Of a DNA stretch of 32,280 nt, positions 13,233 to 22,799 are shown piece by piece. Position numbers and translations under genes: made by a program. Numbering within the stretch: position 1 is the first letter of the stretch; each line of letters starts with the position of its first letter. This DNA is from Bacillota bacterium (lineage in GTDB: Bacteria; Bacillota; Clostridia; Ch29). The notes below the pieces were generated by a model. The model did not search any database, was not told the DNA's origin, and was given only the letters and a program-made list of their open reading frames with translations. Where the stretch lies: NCBI GenBank assembly GCA_028686075.1, contig JAQUCT010000013.1, positions 1 through 32,280 of the forward strand. Reading direction: 5' to 3'.

Positions 13233-14648
13233 ATGAAAAGGTTTATTATATGTGTCATGTGCGCCGTATTTTTGTTTTGCAGTACTGTTTCGGTACTTGC
13301 CAATTCCGGGCCGGTGTACTGGCAGGGGTATCCCTCTGCCGGGATAATGGCAGTGGAAAAGAATTCTCCAATAAAGGTGAAAAGGGAAGACCTTGTATTT
13401 GACTTTTCCGATTGGACTGGCAGTGACTATACCGTAAGCGGCAGGGTTACCGCCGCCTACAAAATGTCCAATCCCACAGAGGAGACGCAGCCGGTCAATA
13501 TGGCGTTCCCATTTGTGGGAAGAGCAAGCAGCCTTTCTGCCGAGGATGTCACAATAACCGCCGATGGTGTTACGCTGTCCTATGACGTATATTTCGGAAA
13601 TGCGATGGATTCTTACAAAGGAGCCCATGGGCGGGACGGGGAAAGCGGCTTCGGATTTGAAGATATAGTTAGTTCCATTACCGACAAGCCTTATAGGGCG
13701 GAAAGCTTTGAGGAGAAAGAAAAGGGAAGGCTTTATACCTTCCATGTGCAGCCAACCATTGACCAGGAGGTTAACTTTGCGGTGGATTTTGCATTTGATG
13801 CATCAAAGACCAGGGTTCTGACAAAGGGCTTTAACCGGATGGAGAGGGACAAACAAAATACACGAATCGCGTCCTGGTGTCGCCAGCCCAAAGTCTTGGA
13901 AGTTTTGGTACTGGGAGAGGATATAAATTTTGATATAAACGCCTATACCGACGGAAAGCTTAGCCAAAGAACCGAGCTGCTGGAGTATCGGATTGACAAA
14001 AAGGAGGCAGAGCTCAGACCGTATCTGCTGGAGTTGGTAAGGGATTATCGCGGTGTTAAGGACAGCGGCATCATTTCGGATATTCAGATATACAACCTAT
14101 ACGCCCAGGCCCTTGATAACCACTTTACACGGCATATGGGCCTTTGCTCGGAGGATGACCTCAGGGCGATGGGGAGATTAGAGCGCATTATAACTCTTGT
14201 TTACACGGTGAATTTCCCTCCAAAGAGCGAAAAAGAGGTAAGCGTAAGCTATAACACATCTGGAACAATGGAGGGCAGAAAAACATCAAAACCGCTGTAT
14301 TCATTTGAATATTTGCTAAACCCCGCGAGAAACTGGGCGGATTTTAAGTACCTGAACATTGAAGTCATCCCGCCGCAGGCAGCCCCCTATATTGTGGAAA
14401 GCAGCACCCACCTTACAAGGGGGGAAGACGGGGTGTACAAAGCATCGCTGGAGGCACTGCCTGAGGAGGACCTGACCTTTACGCTGTATGCCTTTGAAAA
14501 GGTTACACTGCTGGACAGGGCATATGGAAGTGTGCAAAGAAGGTTTGGTTATATGACCCCGTTAGTTTTAGGAGCGGCGTTTCTACTTGCCATGGGAGTA
14601 GCCGTTACCTCGGCCATAGTAAGAAGAAAAAGGGAACTGATGCGGTAG
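13233..14648 (+). CDS. Secreted, C-terminally membrane-anchored protein of unknown function
   Basis: A 471-residue protein with a clear signal peptide (MKRFIICVMCAVFLFCSTVSVLAN, cleavage likely after residues 22-24) and a C-terminal membrane helix (about 444-464, TPLVLGAAFLLAMGVAVTSAIV) followed by a basic tail, so the body faces outside. The N-terminal region (about 45-120) looks beta-rich with GRVTAAYKMSNPTEETQPVNMAFPFVG, a pattern seen in proteins that present an Ig-like domain. No enzyme motif was found. ATG 13233 is chosen over a GTG at 13215 because AGGGGGGAG lies just before it. It sits between the yqxA-like gene and lepA, which are adjacent in Bacillus, so it is an insertion into a conserved cluster. 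Weak similarity in style to DUF4424 proteins is possible but unproven. Confidence 0.75.
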   Translation: MKRFIICVMCAVFLFCSTVSVLANSGPVYWQGYPSAGIMAVEKNSPIKVKREDLVFDFSDWTGSDYTVSGRVTAAYKMSNPTEETQPVNMAFPFVGRASSLSAEDVTITADGVTLSYDVYFGNAMDSYKGAHGRDGESGFGFEDIVSSITDKPYRAESFEEKEKGRLYTFHVQPTIDQEVNFAVDFAFDASKTRVLTKGFNRMERDKQNTRIASWCRQPKVLEVLVLGEDINFDINAYTDGKLSQRTELLEYRIDKKEAELRPYLLELVRDYRGVKDSGIISDIQIYNLYAQALDNHFTRHMGLCSEDDLRAMGRLERIITLVYTVNFPPKSEKEVSVSYNTSGTMEGRKTSKPLYSFEYLLNPARNWADFKYLNIEVIPPQAAPYIVESSTHLTRGEDGVYKASLEALPEEDLTFTLYAFEKVTLLDRAYGSVQRRFGYMTPLVLGAAFLLAMGVAVTSAIVRRKRELMR

Positions 14649-14674
14649 CCATTGATGAAAATAGTCCTAATGCA

Positions 14675-14704
14675 TTGTATAAGCATTTTTCCGTATGCTA
14701 TAAT
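14675..14704 (+). promoter_or_regulatory. Extended -10 promoter for lepA
   Basis: TTGTAT at 14675-14680 and TATAAT at 14699-14704 are 18 bases apart, with TGC (14696-14698) as extended -10. The leader of about 120 nt before lepA contains the GGGGACA inverted repeat at 14727-14808. Confidence 0.6.
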
Positions 14705-14726
14705 AATAGGATGGGTTGTAAAGGAA

Positions 14727-14808
14727 AGGGGACACACCTTATTGTGACTTTGAGGTGAGAGGTTAGATGTGGGATTCACACATCCAATTCCGCAGATGAA
14801 TGTCCCCT
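14727..14808. repeat. AGGGGACA...TGTCCCCT inverted repeat in the lepA leader
   Basis: AGGGGACA (14727-14734) and TGTCCCCT (14801-14808) are perfect inverted 8-mers. Between them GATGTG (14766-14771) and CACATC (14779-14784) form an inner hairpin. The whole unit lies in the lepA 5' leader and stops 13 bases before its ATG. The same GGGGACA/TGTCCCC ends recur at 28984-29066 and, as GGGACA, at 714-744. It resembles REP-type repeats known near Y1-type transposases, though none is present in the window. Confidence 0.5.
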
Positions 14809-14831
14809 AAACTTAGGAGGAATGCAAAGCT

Positions 14832-16631
14832 ATGCATAAACATAATAATATACGCAATTTCTGCATTATTGCCCATATAGACCACGGCAAATCAACTCTG
14901 GCAGACAGGCTTATAGAAAGCACCGGCATGCTCACCAAAAGGGAAATGCGAGACCAAATACTAGACAATATGGACCTGGAAAGGGAAAGGGGCATCACCA
15001 TAAAGCTCCAGACGGTGCGGCTTATATACAAAGCCCGGGACGGCGAGGAATACATCTTAAACCTTATTGACACGCCGGGCCACGTCGATTTTACCTACGA
15101 GGTGTCAAGGAGCCTTGCGGCCTGCGAAGGGGCACTGCTTGTGGTGGACGCGTCCCAGGGCATAGAGGCCCAGACTCTTGCCAATCTCTACCTCGCCCTG
15201 GAAAACAATCTGGAGATAGTGCCGGTGATTAACAAAATAGACCTGCCCAGTGCTCACCCCGACAGGGTGAAGCAGGAAATAGAGGACATTCTGGGCCTTA
15301 GTGCCTCGGATGCACCCCTTATTTCAGCCAAGGAGGGCACCAATATAGAGGAGGTACTCGAAGCGGTGGTGGCAAAGATTCTGCCACCCTCCGGCGATGG
15401 AAACGCGCCCCTTAAGGCACTTATTTTCGATTCATACTACGACAGTTACAGGGGTGCCATATCCTACGTAAGGGTCTTTGAAGGAGCCGTAAAGCCGGGG
15501 ATGGAGATAAAAATGTTTTCAACCGGGAAGACCTTCGAGGTGGACCAGGTGGGCATATTTGCGCCGGCCCCCACCCCCGTTGATGAACTGAAGGCGGGCT
15601 CGGTGGGCTTTGTTGCCGCCAGCATAAAAAACGTCAGGGATACAAGGGTGGGAGATACAATAACCGATGCGGACAATCCTACCGATAAGCCGTTACCGGG
15701 CTATAAGAGAATGAATTCTATGGTGTTTTGCGGTATTTATCCTGCTGACGGGTCGGACTACGAAGCCCTGAGGGAAGCACTGGATAAGCTGCAGCTTAAC
15801 GATGCGTCTCTTAGATTTGAGGCGGAGGCCTCCGCCGCACTGGGCTTTGGTTTTCGCTGCGGTTTCTTAGGGCTGCTGCACATGGAGGTGGTCCAAGAAC
15901 GGCTAGAGAGGGAATACGACTTAGATATTGTCACTACCGCTCCCAGCGTAATATACAAGGTCAAGAAGACAGATGGCGAGGAGGTTTTGATAGACAACCC
16001 GACAAACCTGCCTGAGGCAAACGATATTGAATACATGAAGGAGCCTATAGTTATTGCTTCAGTTATGGTACCCACTGAGTACGTGGGTCCTATAATGGAG
16101 CTTTGCCAGGAAAGAAGGGGCATATTCAAGGATATGAAGTATCTGGAGGAGACAAGGGTCGTTCTGGAATACGAAATGCCGCTAAATGAGATAATTTATG
16201 ACTTCTTCGATGCGCTAAAGTCCCGTACCAGGGGATACGCCTCCTTCGATTACGAATTTAAGGGCTACCAGCAAGCAGATTTGGTTAAACTGGATATACT
16301 GCTCAACTTGGAGCCGGTGGATGCCTTAAGCTTTATCGTTCACAACGACAAGGCCTACGCAAGGGGAAGGGCTATTGCGGAAAAGCTAAAAGAATCCATA
16401 CCAAGGCATATGTTTGAGATACCCATACAGGCGACCATAGGCAACAAAATAATAGCACGGGAGACAATAAAGGCCCTTCGGAAGGATGTACTGGCAAAGT
16501 GCTACGGCGGGGATATAACGAGAAAAAGAAAGCTCCTTGAAAAGCAGAAGGAAGGCAAAAAGAGGATGAGGCAGGTAGGGAGCGTGGAAGTTCCCCAGGA
16601 GGCATTTATGTCGGTTCTTAAACTCAACTAG
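14832..16631 (+). CDS. lepA: Elongation factor 4 (LepA)
   Basis: A 599-residue translational GTPase that binds the ribosome and remodels stalled or mistranslocated complexes. G1 is AHIDHGKST (residues 14-22), the G2 region is ERGITIK, G3 is DTPGH (80-84), G4 is NKID (134-137) and G5 is in SAKEG. The domain order of EF-G without domain IV, followed by the LepA-specific C-terminus (about 480-599, [34 protein letters not shown], basic [29 protein letters not shown]), is complete. Family length is about 600. AGGAGG lies about 11 bases before the ATG. It forms an operon with hemW (13-base gap). Confidence 0.98.
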   Translation: MHKHNNIRNFCIIAHIDHGKSTLADRLIESTGMLTKREMRDQILDNMDLERERGITIKLQTVRLIYKARDGEEYILNLIDTPGHVDFTYEVSRSLAACEGALLVVDASQGIEAQTLANLYLALENNLEIVPVINKIDLPSAHPDRVKQEIEDILGLSASDAPLISAKEGTNIEEVLEAVVAKILPPSGDGNAPLKALIFDSYYDSYRGAISYVRVFEGAVKPGMEIKMFSTGKTFEVDQVGIFAPAPTPVDELKAGSVGFVAASIKNVRDTRVGDTITDADNPTDKPLPGYKRMNSMVFCGIYPADGSDYEALREALDKLQLNDASLRFEAEASAALGFGFRCGFLGLLHMEVVQERLEREYDLDIVTTAPSVIYKVKKTDGEEVLIDNPTNLPEANDIEYMKEPIVIASVMVPTEYVGPIMELCQERRGIFKDMKYLEETRVVLEYEMPLNEIIYDFFDALKSRTRGYASFDYEFKGYQQADLVKLDILLNLEPVDALSFIVHNDKAYARGRAIAEKLKESIPRHMFEIPIQATIGNKIIARETIKALRKDVLAKCYGGDITRKRKLLEKQKEGKKRMRQVGSVEVPQEAFMSVLKLN

Positions 16632-16644
16632 GGGGTAGAAACCG

Positions 16645-17766
16645 GTGGAATACGCGCTGTATGTACACATCCCTTTTTGCATAAAAAAATGCCATTATTG
16701 CGACTTTGTATCCTTCCCCGGCATGGAGGATATGCAGGAGGATTACGTAGCGGCCCTGCTTGCGGAGATGGCACTGTACCGGGGAAGGGACCTTCGGACG
16801 GTCTATTTGGGAGGGGGTACCCCCACCTGCATGGACCCTGTTTTTATATCCCGCATCCTTGAGGGAATAGGCCGCTACTTTGGTACAAGCCGCTGCGTTG
16901 AGGTAAGCATAGAGGCAAACCCCGGGACCCTGTCCGATGAAATGCTTGATTGTCTTAAAAAAACCGGTATAAACCGGCTCAGCATAGGGCTGCAGAGCTG
17001 GAACCCGGATGAGCTTAAGGTCCTGGGCAGGGTTCACAACCGGGCGGACTTTATTGAAAGTTACCGGCGGGCAAGAAAGAAAGGTTTTGACAATATAAAT
17101 ATTGACCTAATATTTGGCATCCCTGGCCAGACAATGGAAAGCTGGGCCAAAACACTTGAATCGATAGCAGGCCTTCGACCGGAGCATATTTCCTGCTATT
17201 CGCTTAAGATTGAGGAGGGCACCGCTTTTCATCGGATGCTTTCGGAGGGTGTTATCCAAAAGCCCGACCCGGACCTTGACAGGGATATGTACCATTTCGC
17301 GGTGGATTATCTGTGCCACAGGGGCTATGAAAGGTACGAGATTTCTAATTTTGCAAAAAAAGGCAGGGAGTGCGTCCACAACCTGGCCTACTGGGACAAC
17401 CGGCCCTATACGGGTATCGGTGTGGCCGCCCATTCCTACGGCAACGGGGTAAGGCGGTGGAATACCGCCGACATACACAGGTATTGCAGTATGCTTAAAA
17501 AAGGTCTGCCGCCGGTGGAGGGCACTGAGACCCTGTCCGCCAGTGAGGAGATGTTTGAAACCATATTCCTTAAGCTGCGAACCCGGTGGGGCATAGATTT
17601 TAAGGAATTCGAAGAAAGGTTTGGCAAAGACTTACGGACGCTTTACGGCGGTCAGCTTGAAGGGCTAGAGAAGGATGGATTTGTTGAGACCGACGGTAGG
17701 GGTTTTTGGCTTACCCCGAGGGGAATAGACCTGTCCAATAGGGTTTTTGTACAATTCTTAATATAA
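16645..17766 (+). CDS. hemW: Radical SAM heme chaperone HemW
   Basis: A 373-residue radical S-adenosylmethionine protein. The cluster motif is FCIKKCHYCDF, with C12, C16 and C19 and a Phe two residues after the last Cys, as in HemW; true coproporphyrinogen dehydrogenase HemN has an extra Cys there. GGGTPT (about 53-58) contacts SAM, and HNLAYWDNRPYTGIGVAAHSY carries the HNxxYW motif typical of HemW, which inserts heme into target proteins. The GTG start at 16645 follows GGGGG at the lepA end. Placement between lepA and hrcA is conserved. Old annotations call it oxygen-independent coproporphyrinogen III oxidase. Confidence 0.93.
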   Translation: MEYALYVHIPFCIKKCHYCDFVSFPGMEDMQEDYVAALLAEMALYRGRDLRTVYLGGGTPTCMDPVFISRILEGIGRYFGTSRCVEVSIEANPGTLSDEMLDCLKKTGINRLSIGLQSWNPDELKVLGRVHNRADFIESYRRARKKGFDNINIDLIFGIPGQTMESWAKTLESIAGLRPEHISCYSLKIEEGTAFHRMLSEGVIQKPDPDLDRDMYHFAVDYLCHRGYERYEISNFAKKGRECVHNLAYWDNRPYTGIGVAAHSYGNGVRRWNTADIHRYCSMLKKGLPPVEGTETLSASEEMFETIFLKLRTRWGIDFKEFEERFGKDLRTLYGGQLEGLEKDGFVETDGRGFWLTPRGIDLSNRVFVQFLI

Positions 17767-17780
17767 CAAGAAAAAAACTA

Positions 17781-17809
17781 TTGACAAAAAAAAGTACCAG
17801 TGATATTTT
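17781..17809 (+). promoter_or_regulatory. Promoter of the heat-shock operon
   Basis: TTGACA at 17781-17786 is perfect. TATTTT at 17804-17809 lies 17 bases downstream and is preceded by TGA, an extended -10. The start point near 17815 falls just before the CIRCE operator, so HrcA binding would block the promoter. Confidence 0.8.
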
Positions 17810-17822
17810 TATGGCAGAGCGG

Positions 17823-17849
17823 TTAGCACTCTTTAAAGGAGAGTGCTAA
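17823..17849 (+). promoter_or_regulatory. CIRCE operator (HrcA binding site)
   Basis: TTAGCACTC (17823-17831), nine spacer bases, then GAGTGCTAA (17841-17849) match the CIRCE consensus exactly in every position of both arms. HrcA, encoded directly downstream, represses through this site and is itself activated by GroEL, so the operon is autoregulated and induced by heat or misfolding. Confidence 0.97.
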
Positions 17850-17865
17850 TAAGAGGGGTGATGTA

Positions 17866-18888
17866 ATGCGTATAGATGATAGAAAATTAAAAATACTTCA
17901 GGCCGTAATCGCGGACTACATCTCTACAGCACAGCCCATCGGGTCGAGGACCATTGCCAAGAAGTACAAGTTGGGCATAAGCTCGGCCACCATAAGAAAC
18001 GAGATGTCGGATTTGGAGGAAATGGGTTATCTTGAGCAGCCCCATACATCGGCGGGAAGGGTGCCCTCCGAAAGGGCCTACAGGCTGTACGTGGACCGGT
18101 TGATGCAGATTAGGAATCTGCCGCGCAATGAACAGGAGATAATAATAAGGGAACTGGGGGAGAGGATAGACGAGATTGAGAGCATAATAAGGAAGACCGC
18201 CAGGATTCTGTCCCAGCTGACAAGGTATACCTCGTTGGTTATAAACTCACACCTTACCGGCTGCAGGCTGAGGCGCATACATTTTATCCCCCTTGACAGT
18301 CACAGCCTTGTGGCGGTTATTGTTACCGACAGCGGTATAGTAAAGAACACCATTATAAAGACCGCCGACCCGGTGACCGCCGAATACCTTGAGAGCCTTA
18401 CAAGGGTGGTAAATGACAAGTTCGAAGATATAACCATTGAGGAACTAAACCGCTGCATTGCCTCCGAGGGCTACAAAAAACTGGCTTACCGGTACAGCCA
18501 GCTGGACAGCTTCATTCCGGTGCTTATGGAGGGATTGAGCATTGCCACCGGCGATGAAGTGTACGCCGATGGTATGAGCAACCTGTTCAACTTCCCCGAG
18601 TACTCGGATATTTCCAAGGCTAAAAGTCTGTTAGAGCTTATAGAGGAAAAGGAACAGCTCATGGAGATAATAAGCAGGATTGGTGGAAAGGGAGTTGTGG
18701 TCAGCATAGGAAGCGAGCTGGACAATACCTGTATGAAAGACTGCAGCCTTGTTACAGCATCCTACAGGGTTGGAGGCAGCGAAATAGGCAGGATAGGTGT
18801 AATAGGCCCCACCAGGATGGAATACGAAAGGGTGGTGGCGGTACTGGAGTTTATATCAACCTATATAACGGGTATGATGGAGAGGTAA
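17866..18888 (+). CDS. hrcA: Heat-inducible transcription repressor HrcA
   Basis: A 340-residue repressor of class I heat-shock genes. Residues 1-70 are the winged-helix DNA-binding part (DDRKLKILQAVIADYISTAQPIGSRTIAKKYKLGISSATIRNEMSDLEEMGYLEQPHTSAGRVPSERAYRLYVD), highly characteristic. The GAF-like core and a C-terminal IGPTRMEYERVVAVLEFISTYI complete it. Family length is about 340-350. AGAGGGGTGAT precedes the ATG. It is first in the hrcA-grpE-dnaK-dnaJ operon, directly behind the CIRCE element. Confidence 0.98.
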   Translation: MRIDDRKLKILQAVIADYISTAQPIGSRTIAKKYKLGISSATIRNEMSDLEEMGYLEQPHTSAGRVPSERAYRLYVDRLMQIRNLPRNEQEIIIRELGERIDEIESIIRKTARILSQLTRYTSLVINSHLTGCRLRRIHFIPLDSHSLVAVIVTDSGIVKNTIIKTADPVTAEYLESLTRVVNDKFEDITIEELNRCIASEGYKKLAYRYSQLDSFIPVLMEGLSIATGDEVYADGMSNLFNFPEYSDISKAKSLLELIEEKEQLMEIISRIGGKGVVVSIGSELDNTCMKDCSLVTASYRVGGSEIGRIGVIGPTRMEYERVVAVLEFISTYITGMMER

Positions 18889-18924
18889 CCGGCGTGACAA
18901 TAATTGGATGAGGGTGATGCATAA

Positions 18925-19593
18925 ATGGAGGACAAAGAAAAGGATTTAAGGGAAAAGGAGCGTAAGGCTGCTGAAAGTGCGAAGAGCGGGCAGGACAAGG
19001 CTAAGGAGGCCGGGGATAGGGCGGAGAACGGCAAGGATAAATCAAAGGAGCGCGCCCCGGCGGAGACAGGAGATGATACGGTGACCGCTGGGAAAAGCCG
19101 GACCGAAGAACCCGCGGAGAGGCAGCCCACCTCAGAAAAGCAGCTTGCGGACCTAACAAAAAAGAATGAGGAATACTGTGATCGCCTGTTAAGGCTACAG
19201 GCGGATTTTGATAATTACAGAAAGCGTGTGGCAAGGGAAAAGGAAGAGATGTACGGGTATGTTGCCGGGGAGGTTATTCTCGATTTCCTCGGGGTGCTGG
19301 ATAATATGGAAAGGGCAGTCCAATCGGCGGCGGTCCAGAGCTGCGACTGCGGCAGTGCTTCTCTTAGGGAAGGTATACAGATGGTGGTTAAGCAGCTAAA
19401 GGAAATATTGGCCAAATATGATGTGGAGGAGATACCCGCCAAGGGCGAGAAGTTTGACCCCAACTTCCATCATGCCGTTATGCAGGCTGAGGATAGTGGC
19501 AAGGAAGAGGGTACTGTATTGGAAGTACTCCAAAAGGGGTATATGATAAAAAAAAGGGTTTTAAGGCCCAGCATTGTAAAAGTAGCATTATAG
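18925..19593 (+). CDS. grpE: Nucleotide exchange factor GrpE
   Basis: A 222-residue co-chaperone that releases ADP from DnaK. Residues 1-70 are a very charged, low-complexity Lys/Glu/Ala-rich region, longer than in many GrpE proteins. The long coiled coil follows at about 70-110 (EKQLADLTKKNEEYCDRLLRLQADFDNYRKRVAREKEEM). The C-terminal beta head ends GEKFDPNFHHAVMQAED...VLEVLQKGYMIKKRVLRPSIVKVA, the GrpE signature. A small Cys-containing insertion, SAAVQSCDCGSASLREG, near 130-146 is unusual. The ATG start follows GAGGGTGATGC. The gap to dnaK is 18 bases. Confidence 0.96.
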   Translation: MEDKEKDLREKERKAAESAKSGQDKAKEAGDRAENGKDKSKERAPAETGDDTVTAGKSRTEEPAERQPTSEKQLADLTKKNEEYCDRLLRLQADFDNYRKRVAREKEEMYGYVAGEVILDFLGVLDNMERAVQSAAVQSCDCGSASLREGIQMVVKQLKEILAKYDVEEIPAKGEKFDPNFHHAVMQAEDSGKEEGTVLEVLQKGYMIKKRVLRPSIVKVAL

Positions 19594-19611
19594 TATAGGA
19601 GGAGATCTAGG

Positions 19612-21450
19612 ATGAGCAAAGTAATAGGAATCGACCTTGGGACCACCAACTCGTGTGTTGCTATTATGGAGGGCGGAGAGCCGACGGTAATAACCAACGC
19701 CGAAGGAAGCAGGACAACTCCGTCGGTGGTGGCCTTTTCAAAGAGCGGTGAAAGAATGGTGGGGCAGGTGGCAAAGAGACAGGCGATAACCAACCCCGAC
19801 GGTACTGTGAGTTCCATAAAAAGGCTTATGGGCAGCAATAAAAAGGCGACTATAAACGGCAAGGAATACACCCCCCAGGAAATATCCGCAATGGTACTGC
19901 AAAAACTTAAATCCGATGCAGAGAGTTATTTAGGCGAAAAGGTAACCCAGGCGGTTATAACTGTCCCGGCGTACTTTACCGACAGTCAGAGACAGGCTAC
20001 AAAGGATGCGGGCAGGATAGCCGGGCTTGAGGTTTTGAGAATAATAAACGAGCCCACCGCAGCGTCCCTTGCCTACGGCCTGGAAAAGGGTGAAAACCAA
20101 AAGATTTTGGTATTCGACCTAGGCGGAGGCACCTTCGATGTGTCCATACTGGAGCTTGGGGAGGGCGTTTTCGAGGTTCTGGCCACCAGCGGTAACAACA
20201 AGCTTGGCGGTGACGACTTCGACGAGAGGGTAATGGACTACCTGGCGGCGGAGTTCAAAAAGGAGCAGGGCATAGACCTCAAAAAGGATAAAACAGCCCT
20301 TCAAAGGTTGAAGGATGAGGCGGAAAAGGCCAAAACGGAATTATCCGGCGTACTGTCCACTAATATTAACCTGCCTTTTATTACCGCTGACGCGACCGGA
20401 CCTAAGCATCTGGATATAACGCTTTCAAGGTCTAAGTTTGAAGAGCTGACGGCGGACCTTGTGGAGGCGACCATGGGACCCATGAGAAAGGCCATAAAGG
20501 ATGCGGGGCTGAGCGCAGACCAGTTGGATAAGATTATTCTGGTGGGAGGTTCCACCAGGATACCGGCGGTACAGGAGGCGGTCAAAAAAATAACCGGAAA
20601 GGACCCCTATAAGGGAATAAACCCCGATGAGTGCGTTGCGATAGGGGCAGCTATACAGGCGGGGGTGCTGACCGGCGAAGTAAAGGATATAGTGCTTCTG
20701 GACGTTACGCCGCTGTCCCTCGGCATAGAGACTTTAGGGGCTGTGTTCACAAAGCTTATTGACAGGAATACAACCATCCCCACAAAGAAGAGCCAGACAT
20801 TTTCCACCGCAGCCGACGGACAGACCAGCGTTGACATACACGTATTGCAGGGAGAAAGGCCTATGGCAGCACAGAACGTTACGCTGGGCAGGTTCCAGCT
20901 GACCGGTATCCCGCCGGCACCAAGAGGGGTGCCTCAGATAGAGGTTACATTTGATATTGACGCCAACGGTATAGTAAGCGTATCGGCCAAGGACTTAGGC
21001 ACCGGTAAGGAGCAGAAGATTACAATAACCGCTTCCACCAACCTTGATGATGAAGAGATCGAAAAGAAAGTAAAAGAGGCAGAAAAATTCGCCGAGGAGG
21101 ACAAAAAGCTCAAAGAGAAGGTGGAAGTGCGGAATAATGCTGATTCCCTTGTTTACCAGACAGAGAAGACTTTAAAGGACATGGGCGACAAGGTTGAGCC
21201 CGCCGATAAAGATAGGATAGAAGCGGAGGTTACGAAAGTAAAGGATGCCCTTGAGAAGGACGACACCGATGCAATAAAAGGTGCTACCGAAGACCTCACA
21301 AAGGTATTCTACGAAGTGTCCGCCAAGCTGTATCAGCAGGCCGATAATGCCGCAGGACCGGAGGACGCTGCCGGGGGAGAAAAGGTAGCGGAGGACGAAA
21401 ACGTGGTGGACGCCGATTACAAAGTCGTTGACGATGAGGATGGTAAGTAG
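19612..21450 (+). CDS. dnaK: Molecular chaperone DnaK (Hsp70)
   Basis: A 612-residue ATP-dependent chaperone. The nucleotide-binding domain opens [19 protein letters not shown] and includes [28 protein letters not shown] and [13 protein letters not shown]. The interdomain linker is in [19 protein letters not shown], followed by the substrate-binding beta domain and the helical lid. The C-terminal tail ends [15 protein letters not shown], close to the EVDADYEVVDDE-type tail of many bacterial DnaKs. The N-terminal domain lacks the roughly 24-residue loop of Gram-negative DnaK, as expected for Firmicutes. AGGAGGAGAT precedes the ATG. It is followed by a GC-rich hairpin before dnaJ. Confidence 0.99.
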   Translation: MSKVIGIDLGTTNSCVAIMEGGEPTVITNAEGSRTTPSVVAFSKSGERMVGQVAKRQAITNPDGTVSSIKRLMGSNKKATINGKEYTPQEISAMVLQKLKSDAESYLGEKVTQAVITVPAYFTDSQRQATKDAGRIAGLEVLRIINEPTAASLAYGLEKGENQKILVFDLGGGTFDVSILELGEGVFEVLATSGNNKLGGDDFDERVMDYLAAEFKKEQGIDLKKDKTALQRLKDEAEKAKTELSGVLSTNINLPFITADATGPKHLDITLSRSKFEELTADLVEATMGPMRKAIKDAGLSADQLDKIILVGGSTRIPAVQEAVKKITGKDPYKGINPDECVAIGAAIQAGVLTGEVKDIVLLDVTPLSLGIETLGAVFTKLIDRNTTIPTKKSQTFSTAADGQTSVDIHVLQGERPMAAQNVTLGRFQLTGIPPAPRGVPQIEVTFDIDANGIVSVSAKDLGTGKEQKITITASTNLDDEEIEKKVKEAEKFAEEDKKLKEKVEVRNNADSLVYQTEKTLKDMGDKVEPADKDRIEAEVTKVKDALEKDDTDAIKGATEDLTKVFYEVSAKLYQQADNAAGPEDAAGGEKVAEDENVVDADYKVVDDEDGK

Positions 21451-21459
21451 CGTAAGTAT

Positions 21460-21490
21460 GCCGGCCTGTACGAGTTTGCGGGCCGGCTTT
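21460..21490 (+). terminator. GC-rich hairpin between dnaK and dnaJ
   Basis: GCCGGCC (21460-21466) pairs perfectly with GGCCGGC (21481-21487) around a 14-base loop, followed by TTTAAT. The weak U-tract suggests partial termination or a 3' stabilising structure. Either would give more DnaK than DnaJ. Confidence 0.45.
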
Positions 21491-21534
21491 AATAAAAAAG
21501 GGAGAGGCTATCAACTATTTGAGGTGAGGTGCCA

Positions 21535-22662
21535 ATGAGCAAGAGGGATTACTACGAAGTACTGGGCATGGAAAAAAACGCCGGGGCAGACGATATAAAG
21601 AAAGCTTACAGGAGGCTGGCAAAAAAGTATCACCCGGATGTAAACCCCGGCGATAAGCAGGCGGAGCAGAAATTCAAGGAGATAAACGAAGCCTACGAAG
21701 TATTAAGCGATGATACCCGGCGAAAGCAGTACGACACGTTCGGGCATACCGCGGCCAATGGTCAGGGCGGCTTTGGCGGGTACGGCGACTTCGGAGGCTT
21801 TGGCGATATATTCGAAACATTTTTCGGAGGCGGGTTTTCAGGCGGCAGGGCAGCAAGGAGGCCTGCAAAGGGGAATGATATAAGGGCGGACATCGAACTA
21901 GAGTTTGAAGAGGCCGCCTTTGGCGTTACAAAGGAAATAAAGGTCAGGAGACAGGAAAAATGTACTGTCTGTGACGGGACCGGCGCAAAGCCGGGAACTT
22001 CAGCCAAGACCTGCGATAAATGCGGTGGTACTGGCCAGGTAAGGTACAGGCAAAATACCGCCTTAGGTCGGTTTGAGACGGTGCGTACTTGCGACAGATG
22101 TCACGGTGAGGGTACCATTGTTGAGCAGCCCTGCGACGGGTGCGGCGGTACCGGAAGGACCCTCAAAACCCGTACCATCACCATAAAGGTGCCGGCGGGG
22201 GTGGACAACGGTTCGGTGGTATCTCTGCGGGGTGAGGGCGAACCTGGTGAAAGGGGCGGACCTTCCGGGGACCTTTATGTATATATAAGGGTTAGGCCCC
22301 ACAAGGTATTCAGAAGGGAAAACGAGAATGTATACTGTGATATACCAATAAGCTTTGCCCAGGCAGCCCTTGGGGACGAGATTACGGTACCCACCCTTGA
22401 CGGCAAGGTTAAGCAGACAATACCCGAGGGTACCCAAAGCGGAACAGTGTTCCGGCTAAGGGGTAAGGGGATACCCAGGCTGAACAACCGGGGCAGGGGA
22501 GACCAGTATGTCAAGGTGGTTGTTGAGGTACCCAGGAAGCTGAGTGCCGAGCAAAAAGAGCTTTTAAGGAAGTTTGACGAGCTGGGCGGCGGGGGTACCG
22601 GAGGCACCGGTCCCGGGAACAAAAGCATTATAGACAAGGTAAAGGACGCCTTCGGAGTTTAA
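21535..22662 (+). CDS. dnaJ: Chaperone protein DnaJ (Hsp40)
   Basis: A 375-residue type I J-protein that stimulates DnaK ATPase. The J domain is at residues 1-65 with the HPD motif at 33-35 ([10 protein letters not shown]). A Gly/Phe-rich linker (about 70-110, [24 protein letters not shown]) follows. Four zinc-binding CxxCxGxG repeats are present: [27 protein letters not shown] and CDGCGGTGR. The C-terminal substrate-binding domains complete the protein. The start is ATG 21535, preferred over a GTG six bases earlier because AGGTGAGGT then sits at normal distance. It continues without a visible terminator into prmA. Confidence 0.98.
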   Translation: MSKRDYYEVLGMEKNAGADDIKKAYRRLAKKYHPDVNPGDKQAEQKFKEINEAYEVLSDDTRRKQYDTFGHTAANGQGGFGGYGDFGGFGDIFETFFGGGFSGGRAARRPAKGNDIRADIELEFEEAAFGVTKEIKVRRQEKCTVCDGTGAKPGTSAKTCDKCGGTGQVRYRQNTALGRFETVRTCDRCHGEGTIVEQPCDGCGGTGRTLKTRTITIKVPAGVDNGSVVSLRGEGEPGERGGPSGDLYVYIRVRPHKVFRRENENVYCDIPISFAQAALGDEITVPTLDGKVKQTIPEGTQSGTVFRLRGKGIPRLNNRGRGDQYVKVVVEVPRKLSAEQKELLRKFDELGGGGTGGTGPGNKSIIDKVKDAFGV

Positions 22663-22799
22663 TATGGACGGAAGAAAAGCAGCGGCGGTAGCACCGTACC
22701 CTGCAAATGCGACTGTTGGTAGGATGATAGACGGCAACACCGTCCAGTAAATAGTACGGAAATTGGGAGGTAGCCGTCGGATAGGGGGAGGCAGGCCCT

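Noticed and set aside
22663-22799. Possible promoter or regulatory RNA before prmA
   Set aside because: Only a 5-bp hairpin (22730-22744) without T-tract was found, and no -35/-10 pair at proper spacing.
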